The notes under the pieces are model-generated. The model saw only the letters and a list, made by a program, of their open reading frames with translations, had not been told where the DNA came from and ran no database searches. Of a stretch of 64,000 nucleotides of DNA, positions 24,592 to 32,101 are shown in pieces. A program made the position numbers and the translations under genes. The DNA is from Streptosporangiaceae bacterium (GTDB taxonomy: Bacteria > Actinomycetota > Actinomycetes > Streptosporangiales > Streptosporangiaceae), in the NCBI GenBank assembly GCA_019245115.1, contig JAFARZ010000287.1:1-64000 (forward strand). The letters are read 5' to 3'. The stretch's first letter is position 1. Each line of letters begins with the position of its first letter.

Positions 24592-26267
24592 TTCAGGTCT
24601 CCTTCGTTGGCGCGGGCGGCCCAGGCCGCGAACGTCTCATCGGGCTGGCGGCCCGCGGCGAACCGGCGCAGCACCCGCTCCAGGTAGTCCGGCAGCTCGG
24701 CCGCGGTGGTCTTCAGGCCACGGACCTTCCGCCCGAACCCGGAGCCGCTCGCGTCCCCGCCGCTGAGCGTGCCGCCCAGGTGGATCTGGAAGCCTTCGAC
24801 CTGCGCGCCGGTGGCCGGATCGGTGACGAGCGACCCCTTGAGCCCGATGTCGCCGGTCTGGATGCGGGCGCAGGAGTTCGGGCAGCCGTTCACGTTGATC
24901 GTCACCGGCGTCTGGAAGTCAGGCAGCCGGCGTTCGAGCTCGGCGATCGCCTCGGCGGCCCGCTGCTTGGTCTCCACGATGGCCAGCTTGCAGAACTCGA
25001 TGCCGGTGCAGGCCATGGTGTGCCGCCGGAACACGCTCGGCCGGGCCGGAAGCCCCGCCGCGTCCAGCTCGGCGACCAGGTCGTCCACATCGGCCTGCCC
25101 GACGTCCAGGATGACCATCTTCTGCTCGGTGGTGGTGCTGACCCGGCCGCTGCCGTACCGCTCCGCGAGCTCCGCGATGGTCTGCAGCGCGTCGGCGTTC
25201 AGACGGCCCACCGTGGGCGCGAAGCCGACATAGAACCGCCCGTCGCGCTGCTGGTGCACGCCCACGTGGTCGCGGACCCCGTCGCGCGGCGGCGGGGGCG
25301 GCGGCCCGTCCGGAAGCGCGTACCCGAGGTACTCCTTTTCCAGCACTTCGCGGAACTTCTCCGCCCCCCAGTCGGCGACCAGGAACTTGATCCGGGCCCG
25401 GTGCCGCAGCCGGCGGTACCCGTAGTCACGGAAGAGGGAGGTGACTCCCGCCCACACCTCCGGAACCTGCCCGGGCCGGACGAAGGCACCGAGCCGCTGG
25501 CCGATCATCGGGTTGGTGGACAGCCCCCCGCCGACCCACAGGTCGTAACCTGGTTCCCCGTCATTCACGACTCCGACGAACGCCACGTCGTTGATCTCGT
25601 GGATGGCGCACTGCGCCGAGCAGCCGCTGATGCTGGTCTTGTATTTCCGCGGCAGGTTGGAGAACGCCGGATCGCCGATGTGCTCCGCGCGGATAACTTC
25701 GATCTCCGGCGAGGCGTCGATCACCTCGTCGGCGTCGACCCCCGCCAGCGGGCAGCCGAGGATCACCCGCGGGGTGTCGCCACAGGCCTCGGTCGTGGAC
25801 AGGCCGACCGCGTCGAGGGCATCCCAGATGGCCGGGACGTTCTCGATCTCGATCCAGTGCAGCTGGATGTTCTGCCGGTCGGTGACATCGGCCGTGCCGC
25901 GCGCGTACCGGCGGGAGATGTCGGCGATGGTCCGCACCTGGGCGTTGGAAAGCTGCCCGCCATCGATGCGGATCCGCATCATGAAATAGCGGTCGTCGAG
26001 TTCCTCCGGCTCGAGCACCGCGGTCTTGCCGCCGTCGATGCCCGGCCGGCGCTGCGTGTACAGCCCGTACCAGCGGAACCGGCCGCGGAGGTCCGCGGGG
26101 TCGATGGAATCGAACCCGTATCTGGAGTAGATGTCGATAATGCGCTGACGGACGTTCAGGCCGTCGTCGTTCTTCTTACTTTCTTCGTTCTTGTTCAGTG
26201 GCTCGTGATATCCGAGCGCCCACTGTCCTTCGCCGCGCTTTCGTCGAGTGGCAGTTGCGATTGGCAT
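24588..26267 (-). CDS. ferredoxin-dependent assimilatory sulfite reductase (nitrite/sulfite reductase family)
   Basis: 559 residues from ATG 26267 with GGAGG eight bases upstream; an in-frame ATG further upstream lacks this. It carries the duplicated ferredoxin-like halves (FMMRIRIDGGQLSNAQVRTI; DVTDRQNIQLHWIEIENV), and the siroheme/[4Fe-4S] cysteines TMACTGIEFC (near 420) and NGCPNSC (near 462). It makes sulfide from sulfite with six electrons from ferredoxin. Family members also include nitrite reductases; here the overlapping cysH and chelatase point to sulfite. A leader peptide 110 bases upstream suggests cysteine- or sulfur-responsive attenuation. Confidence 0.93.
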   Translation of the reverse strand: MPIATATRRKRGEGQWALGYHEPLNKNEESKKNDDGLNVRQRIIDIYSRYGFDSIDPADLRGRFRWYGLYTQRRPGIDGGKTAVLEPEELDDRYFMMRIRIDGGQLSNAQVRTIADISRRYARGTADVTDRQNIQLHWIEIENVPAIWDALDAVGLSTTEACGDTPRVILGCPLAGVDADEVIDASPEIEVIRAEHIGDPAFSNLPRKYKTSISGCSAQCAIHEINDVAFVGVVNDGEPGYDLWVGGGLSTNPMIGQRLGAFVRPGQVPEVWAGVTSLFRDYGYRRLRHRARIKFLVADWGAEKFREVLEKEYLGYALPDGPPPPPPRDGVRDHVGVHQQRDGRFYVGFAPTVGRLNADALQTIAELAERYGSGRVSTTTEQKMVILDVGQADVDDLVAELDAAGLPARPSVFRRHTMACTGIEFCKLAIVETKQRAAEAIAELERRLPDFQTPVTINVNGCPNSCARIQTGDIGLKGSLVTDPATGAQVEGFQIHLGGTLSGGDASGSGFGRKVRGLKTTAAELPDYLERVLRRFAAGRQPDETFAAWAARANEGDLK

Positions 26268-26379
26268 CCGCGGATCCTCCGGGGTTCGGCGGGTGCACGT
26301 ACGCAAGGGCGGTCAGGCCCGGCTAGGGCGGCACACAAAAAAGCGCCGGCCTCGCACGCGCACCCGAAAGGGCAGACGG

Positions 26380-26466
26380 TTAGCGAGCGGCGCGACACAT
26401 GGCGCTGCGGACGCGCAGGAAGTCGACGTGCCTACGCACGACGAGCAGGGGGTCCGCAACGGGCAT
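26380..26466 (-). CDS. 28-residue putative sulfur-operon leader peptide
   Basis: Reads MPVADPLLVVRRHVDFLRV followed by RSAMCRAAR, from ATG 26466 to a stop at 26380. Short peptides with the RRHVDxLRV signature precede cysteine and methionine biosynthesis genes in actinobacteria and are named putative leader peptides. A cysteine codon near the end would let ribosome stalling report Cys-tRNA supply. A T run (A run on the plus strand, 26337-26342) lies between it and the reductase and could serve an attenuator, though I could not draw a convincing hairpin. The ribosome binding site is weak. Confidence 0.75.
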   Translation of the reverse strand: MPVADPLLVVRRHVDFLRVRSAMCRAAR

Positions 26467-26467
26467 A

Positions 26468-26825
26468 ACAATAGGATCACACGCTGTCCACCGCGCTGTC
26501 CAGGCAGCGTCCGCTATGTGGACGCGGCGGTCAGTTCGCGGAGTCATGCATTGGCGAACCCTGGAACCAGCGCGGGTATTCCCGCTGCGGCGGGAGAACT
26601 TTCCGGGTCTCATTTCCGGGTTTTCCGATAGGTTTTATTTTACCCTTGCCTGATCCAGCTCAGCACCGGTTCCGTACCCGTTCCCTTATCGGAGGTGACC
26701 GGCGGCTGATGCTGGCAGTCACACCAGGTGCCGCCCGGGCAGTCCTCATGGTGCCGCTTGCGGCACGCGTGGCAGATCATCTGTATATTCTGAGGGTTTT
26801 TCCGTACCGGGGGTACATCGGTGGC
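26468..26825. other. divergent intergenic region between the sulfur operon leader and the phosphoribosyltransferase
   Basis: About 360 bases with lower GC around 26620-26645 (GGTTTTATTTTACCC), suitable for promoters on both strands. An open frame runs from 26646 in phase with the phosphoribosyltransferase but its residues do not look coding. No repeat family member is seen. Confidence 0.4.
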
Positions 26826-27761
26826 ATGCTGCCGTTCGCTGATCGCCGTACCGCTGGCCGACTGCTCGCCGAAGAGCTTAAAGGCCTTTCCAACGAACGT
26901 ACGGTGGTGCTTGGCCTGCCACGTGGCGGCGTAGCCGTGGCCCGTGAGGTCACGAGGGTGCTCGATGTCCCGCTGGACGTCATCGTCACCAGGAAGATCG
27001 GCTACCCGGTCCAGCCCGAACTGGGGGTGGGCGCCATCGCGGAGGGCGGCGCGGGCCCGGTGTTCGACGACGGGCTGCTCAAGCGGCTCGGCTTGACGCC
27101 CGAGGACCTCGCCGACGTGGTGGCGGCCGAGGAAGCCGAACTGGCCAGGCGGGTCCGGGTGTACCGCGGCGACCGCCCGCCGCCCGATGTCACCGGGCGC
27201 GGCGTGATCGTGGTGGACGATGGCCTGGCGACCGGGGTGACCGCCCGCGCCGCCCTTCGTTCGCTGCGTGCCGCCGGAGCGGGATCTGTTGTTCTCGCTG
27301 TTCCGGTGGCGCCGCCATCCGCGGCGCAGGCCATGCGGGACGAGGCGGATCAGGTCGTGTTCCTGGTCACGCCGCCGCTGTTCTCCTCCGTGGGGGAGTG
27401 GTACACCTCGTTCGGCCAGCTCAGCGACGCCGACGTCCTGGCTCTGCTTACGCCCGAACGGTTATTTCCTCCGCGCCGCTCGCATTCCCTCCGCGCCAAG
27501 GCTTCGCTGCGCTCAGCCGGCTTGGGGCCGCGGCGGGAATTGCCGCCCCTGCGGGACGGCAACCGCCGCGGCAGCTCGCTCACGCTCGCTGTGTTCCCTC
27601 CGCGCCAACGCCTCGCTCGCTGTGCTCGGCCGCCGCGGCGCTCGCTTACGCTCGCTCAGGCGGCGTTCGCGCGGCGCATGCGCCGACGGCGCTCGGCTGA
27701 GCGCTCCTCCTCGTTCAGGCCGCCCCACACGCCGTACTTCTCAGGCCGGGAGATGGCGTAG
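26826..27761 (+). CDS. phosphoribosyltransferase-family protein with an aberrant basic C-terminal tail
   Basis: 311 residues from ATG 26826 (MLPFADRRTAGRLLAEEL). The core of about 212 residues is typical: VVLGLPRGGVAVAREV, DVIVTRKIGYPVQPELGVGA, and the PRPP-binding loop GVIVVDDGLATGVTARAAL. These stand-alone phosphoribosyltransferases often occur with stress genes; substrate unknown. After LALLTPER the frame enters low-complexity DNA (CGCTCGC-rich repeats) and adds about 98 Arg/Ser/Pro-rich residues. It stops only at 27761, overlapping the 3' end of the convergent whiB gene by 106 bases. The tail is probably not functional and the original stop seems lost. Confidence 0.82.
   Translation: MLPFADRRTAGRLLAEELKGLSNERTVVLGLPRGGVAVAREVTRVLDVPLDVIVTRKIGYPVQPELGVGAIAEGGAGPVFDDGLLKRLGLTPEDLADVVAAEEAELARRVRVYRGDRPPPDVTGRGVIVVDDGLATGVTARAALRSLRAAGAGSVVLAVPVAPPSAAQAMRDEADQVVFLVTPPLFSSVGEWYTSFGQLSDADVLALLTPERLFPPRRSHSLRAKASLRSAGLGPRRELPPLRDGNRRGSSLTLAVFPPRQRLARCARPPRRSLTLAQAAFARRMRRRRSAERSSSFRPPHTPYFSGREMA
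27466..27690. repeat. low-complexity repeat DNA at the 3' ends of two convergent genes
   Basis: CCTCCGCGCC occurs at about 27468, 27489 and 27598; CGCTCACGCTCGCT and CGCTTACGCTCGCT recur at about 27577 and 27644; there are many GCTCGC/GCGAGC-like words. The block begins where the phosphoribosyltransferase domain ends and runs into whiB's last codons. Confidence 0.6.
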
Positions 27762-27955
27762 TTCAGGCACTCCAGCCGCACCGGGCAGGACTGGCAGATC
27801 GCCTTGGCCTTCCGCTCCCTGATCTCCCGCTCCGGCTGACGCTCCCCGTCGGGGCCGAAGAACAGCAGCAGGTCCTCTCCACGGCACGCCGCAGCATCTT
27901 GCCACCCCCAGTGAGGGCGGGGAAGCACAGCCGACTGCCGACGTACCTGGGACAT
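27656..27955 (-). CDS. WhiB-family iron-sulfur transcriptional regulator
   Basis: 99 residues from ATG 27955, with GAGG ten bases upstream. Four cluster ligands are present: C24 (AACRGED), C54, C57 (CQSC) and C63 (RLEC). The GVWGGL turn and the basic end (ERRRRMRRA) complete the family pattern. WhiB proteins bind an oxygen- and NO-sensitive [4Fe-4S] cluster and act with the sigma factor. The short length fits the WhiB/WhmD branch, but I cannot assign which paralogue. Its 3' end lies under the extended tail of the convergent phosphoribosyltransferase. Confidence 0.95.
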   Translation of the reverse strand: MSQVRRQSAVLPRPHWGWQDAAACRGEDLLLFFGPDGERQPEREIRERKAKAICQSCPVRLECLNYAISRPEKYGVWGGLNEEERSAERRRRMRRANAA

Positions 27956-28369
27956 AGATCAATCACCTCAACCAAGCTGGTCAATTCGTGCGTTACAGTA
28001 GCTATATAGGACGGAGTTCAGACAGGCGGGGCTAGCTTGACCGTGTCCGGAAAGCTCCATTGCAAGATGTAACGCGTGTAGATCGCGTTGTGTTCCCGCT
28101 CAGGATCGTGTTCCCGCACGTGGCCATCGCGACCGCGGAGGAGAGCGGTCACTGTACCAGACGGCTGGCGCCAGCGTTTCGGTTCACCCGTCCTGTTCAC
28201 CGTAGCGCCGGCCGCTGCATTGCCCGCGGACTATGATGCCACCAGGTGCCAGCGTCGCGCAGGCGGGGTGGCGAATTCGCCGCGCTATTTCTTACAGCCG
28301 TGTCATCTTGGCGAAATCCATAGGGCAAAGCTCGTGACGAACTGGACAAAGCCCAGAGAGCACGCCACC
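27956..28369. other. divergent promoter region between whiB and the low-complexity protein gene
   Basis: About 410 bases. It includes AT-rich patches near 27985-28012 (GTAGCTATATAGG) suited to a whiB promoter and near 28285-28325. The next gene's frame is open from 28088, but its residues are unlike the conserved N-terminus. No repeat or hairpin stands out. Confidence 0.4.
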
Positions 28370-30478
28370 ATGAACAGCATGTCAGCTTCGGACGCGGCTC
28401 CTCTGCCCCGGCTCGGCGAAGTGTTCTTCGACGTCCGCGGCAGCTCGAGAAGTATGCGCCTGAGCTGGTATTCCGATACCGGCATCGCGGTGTTCAGCAT
28501 CTGGCAGGGCGGTACCTGCACCGGTACGTTCCGGCTTCCCATAGAGGAGCTGCCGCGCCTGATCGGCGCCCTCCAGCGTGGTCCGGCCGATGGGCCGGAC
28601 CTCCGCGGCCAGGGTGACTTCCGTGGCGCCCAGGGCGGTTTCCGCGGGGCCGCCGATCCGCGCGCCGTGCCGGGCACCGGTGACGTGTACGCGCTGGGAG
28701 CCGGCGGCACGTCCCGGCAGATGTCCGGGGCGCCGACCGATCCGCGGCTGCGCGTTCTGCCAGGTTACGGAAACCCCGGAACCGGACCTTATGAGGGCGA
28801 CTTCACCGGACCGGTGACGGGTGACTTCCGCGCACTGCGTCCCGATGAGCCCGCTGGCATGGTTCCCGCTCCTACCTCCGCCCCGGCGAGGCCGGCGCGG
28901 GCCGCCCAGCTGGCGCTGCCCGCCCCCACCCAGGTCAGCCCGGCTGGCTACGGGGATTATTACGCGGCCCAGGGCGACTACAGCGGCCAGGGTGATTACG
29001 GGACCCAGGGCGGCTACCCGGCGCAAGGAGACTACGGCGCCCAGGCGGGTTATCAGGGCCCCGGTTACCAGGGGCAGGGTGATTACGGCGCCCAGGCCGG
29101 TTACGCCGATCAGTACCAGGGCCAGGCGCAGTACCCCGGTCGCTTCGATTACCCGGCCCAGGACCAGTACGGCGCGCCGAATGAGTATCCGGGCCAGTTC
29201 GACTATCCCGAACCGGCTCAGGGCGAGTATGGCGCCCAGGCCGGTTACCAGGAGCAGAGCCAGTACACCGGGCTCGGCGGGTACGCCCAGGGTTCCTACG
29301 CCAGCCAGGGTTCTTACGCGGAGGCCGGCGAGTACCAGAACCCGGGCGCGTACGCGAGCCAGGACCAGTACAACGGCCAGGCCGGCTACAACGGCCAGGC
29401 CGGCTACAACGGCCAGGCCGGGTATAACGGCCAGGCCGGGTATAGCGGCCAGGCTGGCTACAACGGTCAGGCCGGGTATAACGGTCAGGCCGGCTACAAC
29501 GGCCAGGCCAGTTATGAGGAGCAGGCCGGCTTCAACGGCCAGGATCGGTACCCGGGCCAGGGTGACTATCAGGCCCAGGCCGATTACCAGGGCCGGCCGG
29601 AATATCCAGGCCAGACCGACTACCCGGCGCAGGCCGGTTACCCCAGCCCGGACCAGTACGCGGGTCAGGCCCAGTACCCCAGTCAAGGCGAGTACCCCAG
29701 TCAGGGCGAGTACGCGGGTCAGGCAGAGTACGCTGGCCAGGCTCAGTATCCGGGCCAGTACCAGGAGCAGCCGGAATATCCGCCCCGCGGGCAGGGCCAG
29801 TACGCGGACCAGGCTGGATACCCCGCCCAGGGCGAGTACCCGCGGCAGGCAGAATACGGCAGGTCAGGCGAATACCAGACGCAGCCCGACCACCGTGAAC
29901 AAGGCCAGTACGAGCAGGGTCAGTACGAACAAGGGCAGTACGAGCAGGGCCAGTACGAGCAGGGCCAGTACGAGCAGCAGCAGGCCTACTCCGGCTATGG
30001 CTATGACCAGCAGGGGTATGGCACGCAGGGCTATCCCGAGGACCGGTACGCCAACCGCGCGTACCCTGACCGTCCGGACCCAGCCCCCCGGACCTCGCGG
30101 GACCGGGAAGCCCCCGCCGCCGAGCAGAACCGCGGCCCGTCGACGGGACCGGTGCCCTATCAGCAGCAGTCCGGTTACACCCAAGGGTACGAAGGCCAGG
30201 GGTACCAGGGCTACGACCGCGATGGCTACCAGGCCCAGCCCCCGGCCCAGGCGTACGACGACCGGGGATATCCGGGCGCGGACCCGGCCTACCCCAACCA
30301 GGGTTACGAAGGCCAGGGCTATGATGGTCAGGGCTATAACGGTCAGGGGACCACGGCGCGCTGGGACTCGGAGGCGACCGCGCTCCAGCCAGTGACGTCG
30401 TTTCCCTACGGCGGATCGCCACCCGAGAATCGCGATCAGGATCGGGAACAGAGGCGGGGACGCCGGCGTTATCAATGA
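28370..30478 (+). CDS. conserved N-terminal domain fused to a 600-residue Tyr/Gln/Gly low-complexity region
   Basis: 702 residues from ATG 28370 (GTG 28334 is an alternative). Residues 12-75 form a compact domain: LGEVFFDVRGSSRSMRLSWY, DTGIAVFSIWQGGTCTGTFRLP, ELPRLIGALQRGP. I recall this domain in unnamed actinobacterial proteins without known function. From about residue 190 to 690 the sequence is a Tyr-spaced disordered region of the form (G/A)xY-xGQ, with 8 tandem YNGQAG units and 5 tandem GQYEQ units. Composition and spacing resemble the prion-like domains of FUS-type proteins, which phase-separate through tyrosines. There is no signal peptide or membrane segment, so it should be cytoplasmic. 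Nucleic-acid binding is possible but unproven. It diverges from whiB. Confidence 0.82.
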   Translation: MNSMSASDAAPLPRLGEVFFDVRGSSRSMRLSWYSDTGIAVFSIWQGGTCTGTFRLPIEELPRLIGALQRGPADGPDLRGQGDFRGAQGGFRGAADPRAVPGTGDVYALGAGGTSRQMSGAPTDPRLRVLPGYGNPGTGPYEGDFTGPVTGDFRALRPDEPAGMVPAPTSAPARPARAAQLALPAPTQVSPAGYGDYYAAQGDYSGQGDYGTQGGYPAQGDYGAQAGYQGPGYQGQGDYGAQAGYADQYQGQAQYPGRFDYPAQDQYGAPNEYPGQFDYPEPAQGEYGAQAGYQEQSQYTGLGGYAQGSYASQGSYAEAGEYQNPGAYASQDQYNGQAGYNGQAGYNGQAGYNGQAGYSGQAGYNGQAGYNGQAGYNGQASYEEQAGFNGQDRYPGQGDYQAQADYQGRPEYPGQTDYPAQAGYPSPDQYAGQAQYPSQGEYPSQGEYAGQAEYAGQAQYPGQYQEQPEYPPRGQGQYADQAGYPAQGEYPRQAEYGRSGEYQTQPDHREQGQYEQGQYEQGQYEQGQYEQGQYEQQQAYSGYGYDQQGYGTQGYPEDRYANRAYPDRPDPAPRTSRDREAPAAEQNRGPSTGPVPYQQQSGYTQGYEGQGYQGYDRDGYQAQPPAQAYDDRGYPGADPAYPNQGYEGQGYDGQGYNGQGTTARWDSEATALQPVTSFPYGGSPPENRDQDREQRRGRRRYQ
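29369..29512 (+). repeat. 18-bp in-frame tandem repeat (8 units, YNGQAG)
   Basis: Eight 18-bp units starting TACAACGGCCAGGCC encode YNGQAG (one YSGQAG, last YNGQAS). Third-base differences between units show they are maintained by selection or are not brand new. The array is a likely source of length variation between strains. Confidence 0.9.
29903..29977 (+). repeat. 15-bp in-frame tandem repeat (5 units, GQYEQ)
   Basis: Five 15-bp units of the form GGCCAGTACGAGCAG encode GQYEQ, followed by a Gln run, within the low-complexity gene. Confidence 0.9.
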
Positions 30479-30608
30479 ACGGCCGGTGCGGCTGTGTCCC
30501 CCGGGCCGCACCTACTGCCTTCGCGGAATACCGTTTGGCTGGAGCCGCGTTGCGCCTTTCGCCGAGAGGCGGACACCGCACCGGTTAGCGTGACGAAGGG
30601 TCGGCGTT

Positions 30609-30627
30609 GGTGAGCTGTGTGCTCACC
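30609..30627 (+). terminator. possible hairpin downstream of the low-complexity gene
   Basis: GGTGAGC (30609-30615) and GCTCACC (30621-30627) form a 7-bp stem with a TGTGT loop, 130 bases after the stop. There is no T run, so its terminator role is uncertain. Confidence 0.4.
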
Positions 30628-30719
30628 GCGCCGGCCCTTCGGCGTACCCGGCCGAATCCGCGGCGCCAAGGACGCGTAGACCGCGCCGTCAACACACCAG
30701 ACCAGCCAGACCCCTGCCC

Positions 30720-30850
30720 ACCCCGGTGGCGACACCCCCGGGCCGCCCGCCGCCCCGCAGTGACGCCACCTCGGCCCGCCCCCGCGGTGGCGCCACCTCG
30801 GCCCGCCCCGCGGTGGCGCCCGCCACCCCGGCCCCGCCCACCCCGCAGTG
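30720..30850. repeat. 27-bp direct repeat in the gap after the low-complexity gene
   Basis: GCCACCTCGGCCCGCCCC occurs at 30765 and 30792, flanked by GCGGTGGCG at 30784 and 30810. The whole stretch is Pro/Arg-like GC-rich DNA with open frames on both strands but no protein pattern. Confidence 0.6.
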
Positions 30851-30964
30851 CTGGCACAAGGCCCCGCCCGCAGCGGCGGCAACCCCGACCCCCGCGCCGC
30901 CGAACAGGGTTGGGGAACGTATCACTGAAAATCGCCGCATAGCGGACACATGGGCCGACGCCTC

Positions 30965-31036
30965 CTGGAAGTCAGGAGCCCCCTGGGTGGAAGTTAAGAG
31001 CCCTCTGGGTGGAAGTTAGGAGCCCTCTGGAAGGAA
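30965..31036. repeat. 22-bp tandem repeat leading into hairpin copy A
   Basis: CTGG(GT)GGAAGTTA(A/G)GAGCCCT units start at 30983 and 31005; a degenerate unit precedes at 30965 and a partial one follows at 31027, where it becomes the left arm of the hairpin. Confidence 0.75.
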
Positions 31037-31076
31037 AGGCGCCGGTTTCCGGCGCCTAAGGTTCCATGACGCTCTT
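31018..31076. repeat. dispersed hairpin family, copy A
   Basis: Two 28-base arms around TTT (31046-31048); the inner 8 bp (GGCGCCGG/CCGGCGCC) pair perfectly and the outer part is imperfect. CTCTTTTCTTCCGCGTCG follows, matching the downstream flank of copy B at 49842-49900. Confidence 0.8.
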
Positions 31077-31122
31077 TTCTTCCGCGTCGTCCAGCGTGGC
31101 CGCTGGGTACATAAGGGTCATA

Positions 31123-31137
31123 GCCGGTTAAACCGGC
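31123..31137. repeat. 15-bp palindrome GCCGGTTAAACCGGC
   Basis: A perfect palindrome around a single A, 74 bases before the MscS gene's stop codon and just past hairpin copy A. It may be a protein-binding site or part of a terminator; nothing else supports either. Confidence 0.4.
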
Positions 31138-31211
31138 GGTCGTTCACGACGGCGGAAGCTCTGCCTGCCCCGGGCGACGTACATAACGTAACGGATCAAC
31201 CGCGGAGAGGC

Positions 31212-32000
31212 TCAGGAGGGGCCGGGTGGGTGGGCGCCTTGCTTTTCCGGGCCGCCGGGGTTGACCGCCTTGCCGTCGTTGGTCGCGGCCGGGGGCGGGG
31301 GAGCGTCGTCTTCGGCGGGCGGCACCGGACCTACCACGGCGTTCAGCACCTGGGAGTTGGGCACCGCCATGACGCTGCCTCCGGTATCGAGGCGGACGTA
31401 AGTGATGCCGATATCGGTCACGATGCCGTCCAGCTGGCCGCCGAGCGCGCCGGCCCGCAGCCTGATCTTGTCGCCGACCCGGAACGGCCTGGCGAACAGC
31501 AGCACCAGCCCGGCGAACACGTTCGACAGCGCCTGCTGCGCCGCGATGCCAACGAACACGCTGGTCAATGCTCCGCCGAGCACCAGCTGGCCGATCGGCA
31601 CGCCGAACAGCTGCAGCGTCACCACGAGGGTGGTGAACGCGCCGACGATCAGCAGCAGATAGCGGACGATCGCCGCGTGCGATGTTCCCGCCCGCGGCTC
31701 GAGCAGATGCCTCGTCTTGCCGGCCAGCCCGTAGGTCGCCATGGAGCCGAACGCGGCGAAGGCCACCGAGGCGCCGATCCAGATGAGGAATGTGCCCAGG
31801 TCGGTCAGGTGGAACAGGTTCGCCTTGGGGTCGCGGTGAGCCTGCCGGCCCTGGCCCGCGATGATCCCGGCCGCGATGGCGAGCACCAGCGCGATGATCG
31901 ACTTCCATGGGCGGGTCTTCCGGCGCACCGTCTGTACCTTCGCGGTGAGGTCGATCTGCTCGAACGACTGCACTCGCCGTTTCCTCCCTCCGTTGGCCAC
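31212..32000 (-). CDS. small-conductance mechanosensitive channel, MscS family
   Basis: 262 residues from GTG 32000. Four hydrophobic segments are visible: SIIALVLAIAAGIIAG, FLIWIGASVAFAAFGSM, YLLLIVGAFTTLVVTLQLFG and the pore helix GQLVLGGALTSVFVGIAAQQALSNVFAGLVLL, followed by the beta domain RPFRVGDKIRLRAG, GIVTDIGITYVRL, and the VPNSQVLN signature. It should open under membrane tension to release solutes. It ends in a Pro/Gly-rich tail (PAEDDAPPPPAATND) instead of the usual alpha/beta domain, so it is a short form. It follows the acetate transporter on the same strand after a terminator-like hairpin. Confidence 0.92.
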   Translation of the reverse strand: MANGGRKRRVQSFEQIDLTAKVQTVRRKTRPWKSIIALVLAIAAGIIAGQGRQAHRDPKANLFHLTDLGTFLIWIGASVAFAAFGSMATYGLAGKTRHLLEPRAGTSHAAIVRYLLLIVGAFTTLVVTLQLFGVPIGQLVLGGALTSVFVGIAAQQALSNVFAGLVLLFARPFRVGDKIRLRAGALGGQLDGIVTDIGITYVRLDTGGSVMAVPNSQVLNAVVGPVPPAEDDAPPPPAATNDGKAVNPGGPEKQGAHPPGPS

Positions 32001-32049
32001 TTGGACAACGGTATCGGCTGGACGGCGAGTGACTGGTTATGGGTGCGAA

Positions 32050-32082
32050 TCTGCCCGGTACCCCGTGGAGGCACCGGGCAGA
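32050..32082 (-). terminator. hairpin after the acetate transporter gene
   Basis: TCTGCCCGGT (32050-32059) pairs exactly with ACCGGGCAGA (32073-32082), 13-base loop, 20 bases past the transporter stop. A factor-independent or stabilising terminator is likely, given actinobacteria often lack the T run. Confidence 0.65.
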
Positions 32083-32101
32083 ATGCGTGGACGCGGGAGC
32101 G

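Noticed and set aside
24588..26267. Assignment of the siroheme reductase as nitrite reductase
   Set aside because: The fused gene order with APS reductase, chelatase and a sulfur leader peptide favours sulfite, although sequence alone does not separate the two.
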